Part shown: positions 63,541-64,000 of the stretch, piece by piece | How the letters are laid out: each line of letters opens with the position of its first letter | Numbering within the stretch: the first letter of the stretch is position 1 | Source: Sporosalibacterium faouarense | GTDB lineage: Bacteria > Bacillota > Clostridia > Tissierellales > VENL01 | Length of the DNA stretch: 64,000 nucleotides | Assembly: GCF_016765695.1 (NCBI RefSeq) | Contig: NZ_JAETGO010000093.1 | Location: 1-64,000, forward strand | Direction: 5' to 3' | Notes under the pieces: model-generated | The model's input: only the letters and a program-made list of their open reading frames with translations | Databases searched by the model: none | Told to the model about the DNA's origin: nothing | Translations under genes and position numbers: made by a program

Positions 63541-64000
63541 TTAATATTTATCCTTTAATTCTTCAATTGAGTAAACTATTTTTCCACCAACTATAGTCAT
63601 CACTACATTCAAATCATTATCAACTATGGCAATATCTGCTTTTTTGTTTTCTTTTATGCTTCCAATTTCATGATTAAAATTTATAACAGAAGCTGGCGTA
63701 AGTGTTGCCATTTTAATTCCCTCAAAGATATCTATTCCAGTTGCGTTCACAATATTTCTAATGGCATCTATAAGTTTTAATGTACTTCCAGCTAAGGAAC
63801 CTGTTTCTATTTTGGCGATTGAATCTTTTACAATTACCTCTAACTCTCCTAGCATATATTCACCATCTGGTAATCCTCCTGCTCGCATGCAATCACTAAT
63901 CAAACAAATTCTTTCAGTACCTTTTATTTTATATAATATATTCATCACTGAAGGATGTACATGTATATTGTCTGCTATTAGCTCAGCATAAGCCTTTTCA
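63541..64000 (-). CDS. nagA: N-acetylglucosamine/galactosamine-6-phosphate deacetylase, C-terminal part
   Basis: The frame is open to the right window edge, so only the last 152 residues are visible. HVHPSVM carries the conserved substrate-binding His, and LISDCMRAGGLPDGEYMLG the catalytic Asp; SLAGSTLKLIDAIRN and TPASVINFNHEIGSIKENKKADIAIVD (split) complete the NagA pattern. It removes the acetyl group from N-acetylhexosamine-6-P. Together with tagatose-type enzymes downstream it may be the GalNAc form (AgaA). The symbol is by family. Confidence 0.92.
   Translation of the reverse strand, partial: EKAYAELIADNIHVHPSVMNILYKIKGTERICLISDCMRAGGLPDGEYMLGELEVIVKDSIAKIETGSLAGSTLKLIDAIRNIVNATGIDIFEGIKMATLTPASVINFNHEIGSIKENKKADIAIVDNDLNVVMTIVGGKIVYSIEELKDKY

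Overview
The window is a 64 kb piece of chromosome from a low-GC, endospore-forming, Gram-positive anaerobe. The sequence is strongly AT-rich. It carries a complete spoIIA-sigF / spoVA block, the yqf block of Firmicutes housekeeping genes in Bacillus-like order, and a selenocysteine-containing glycine reductase protein A (GrdA) with its dedicated thioredoxin. Together these suggest a Stickland-type amino-acid fermenter of the Clostridia/Tissierellia, close to Tissierellales. The taxonomic placement is inference from gene content only. Most genes lie on the minus strand.

Layout. 1-61: the 5' end of a class C group II intron, placed just behind a Rho-independent terminator and running off the left edge. 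68-11,431: a patchwork of single genes, including a LUD protein, a CPBP protease, CapA, an EamA exporter, a YgiQ radical-SAM protein, a hemolysin III homologue, a GIY-YIG protein and an acetate/succinate channel. 11,793-14,975: a class A penicillin-binding protein. 15,043-21,821: spoIIAA-spoIIAB-sigF followed by spoVAA-AB-AC-AD-AEB-AEA-AF, with a perfect sigma-H promoter in front and an overlooked 57-residue membrane ORF overlapping spoVAA. 22,053-28,214: metabolic genes (2-hydroxyacid dehydrogenase, acetamidase, glucokinase, folD, PAP2 phosphatase) and the ruin of a GH65 glycoside phosphorylase. 28,585-29,474: trxA-grdA. 30,295-30,634: RNase P RNA.

30,744-59,639 is the conserved macromolecular-synthesis and cell-envelope block: zinc-ribbon protein, nif3, trmK, sigA (rpoD), dnaG, yaiI, dgt, ppsR, ccpN, glyS, glyQ (behind a T-box leader), recO, yqzL, era, cdd, dgkA-PAP2, ybeY, pgpH, phoH, yqfD, yqfC, floA, nfeD. 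Between yqfC and floA sit two decayed gene remnants (a Cof-type HAD phosphatase and a PTS EIIA-Glc domain). 61,037-64,000: the start of an amino-sugar catabolic operon (N-acetylhexosamine-6-phosphate deacetylase, ketose-bisphosphate aldolase, PfkB sugar kinase, HAD phosphatase), running off the right edge.

I found no prophage, CRISPR array, restriction system or clearly new multigene system. The most unusual points are the UGA-encoded selenocysteine in grdA, the class C intron at its typical target, nfeD with a strong ribosome site but no ATG/GTG/TTG start, several very small genes, and a scatter of decaying sugar-metabolism genes.
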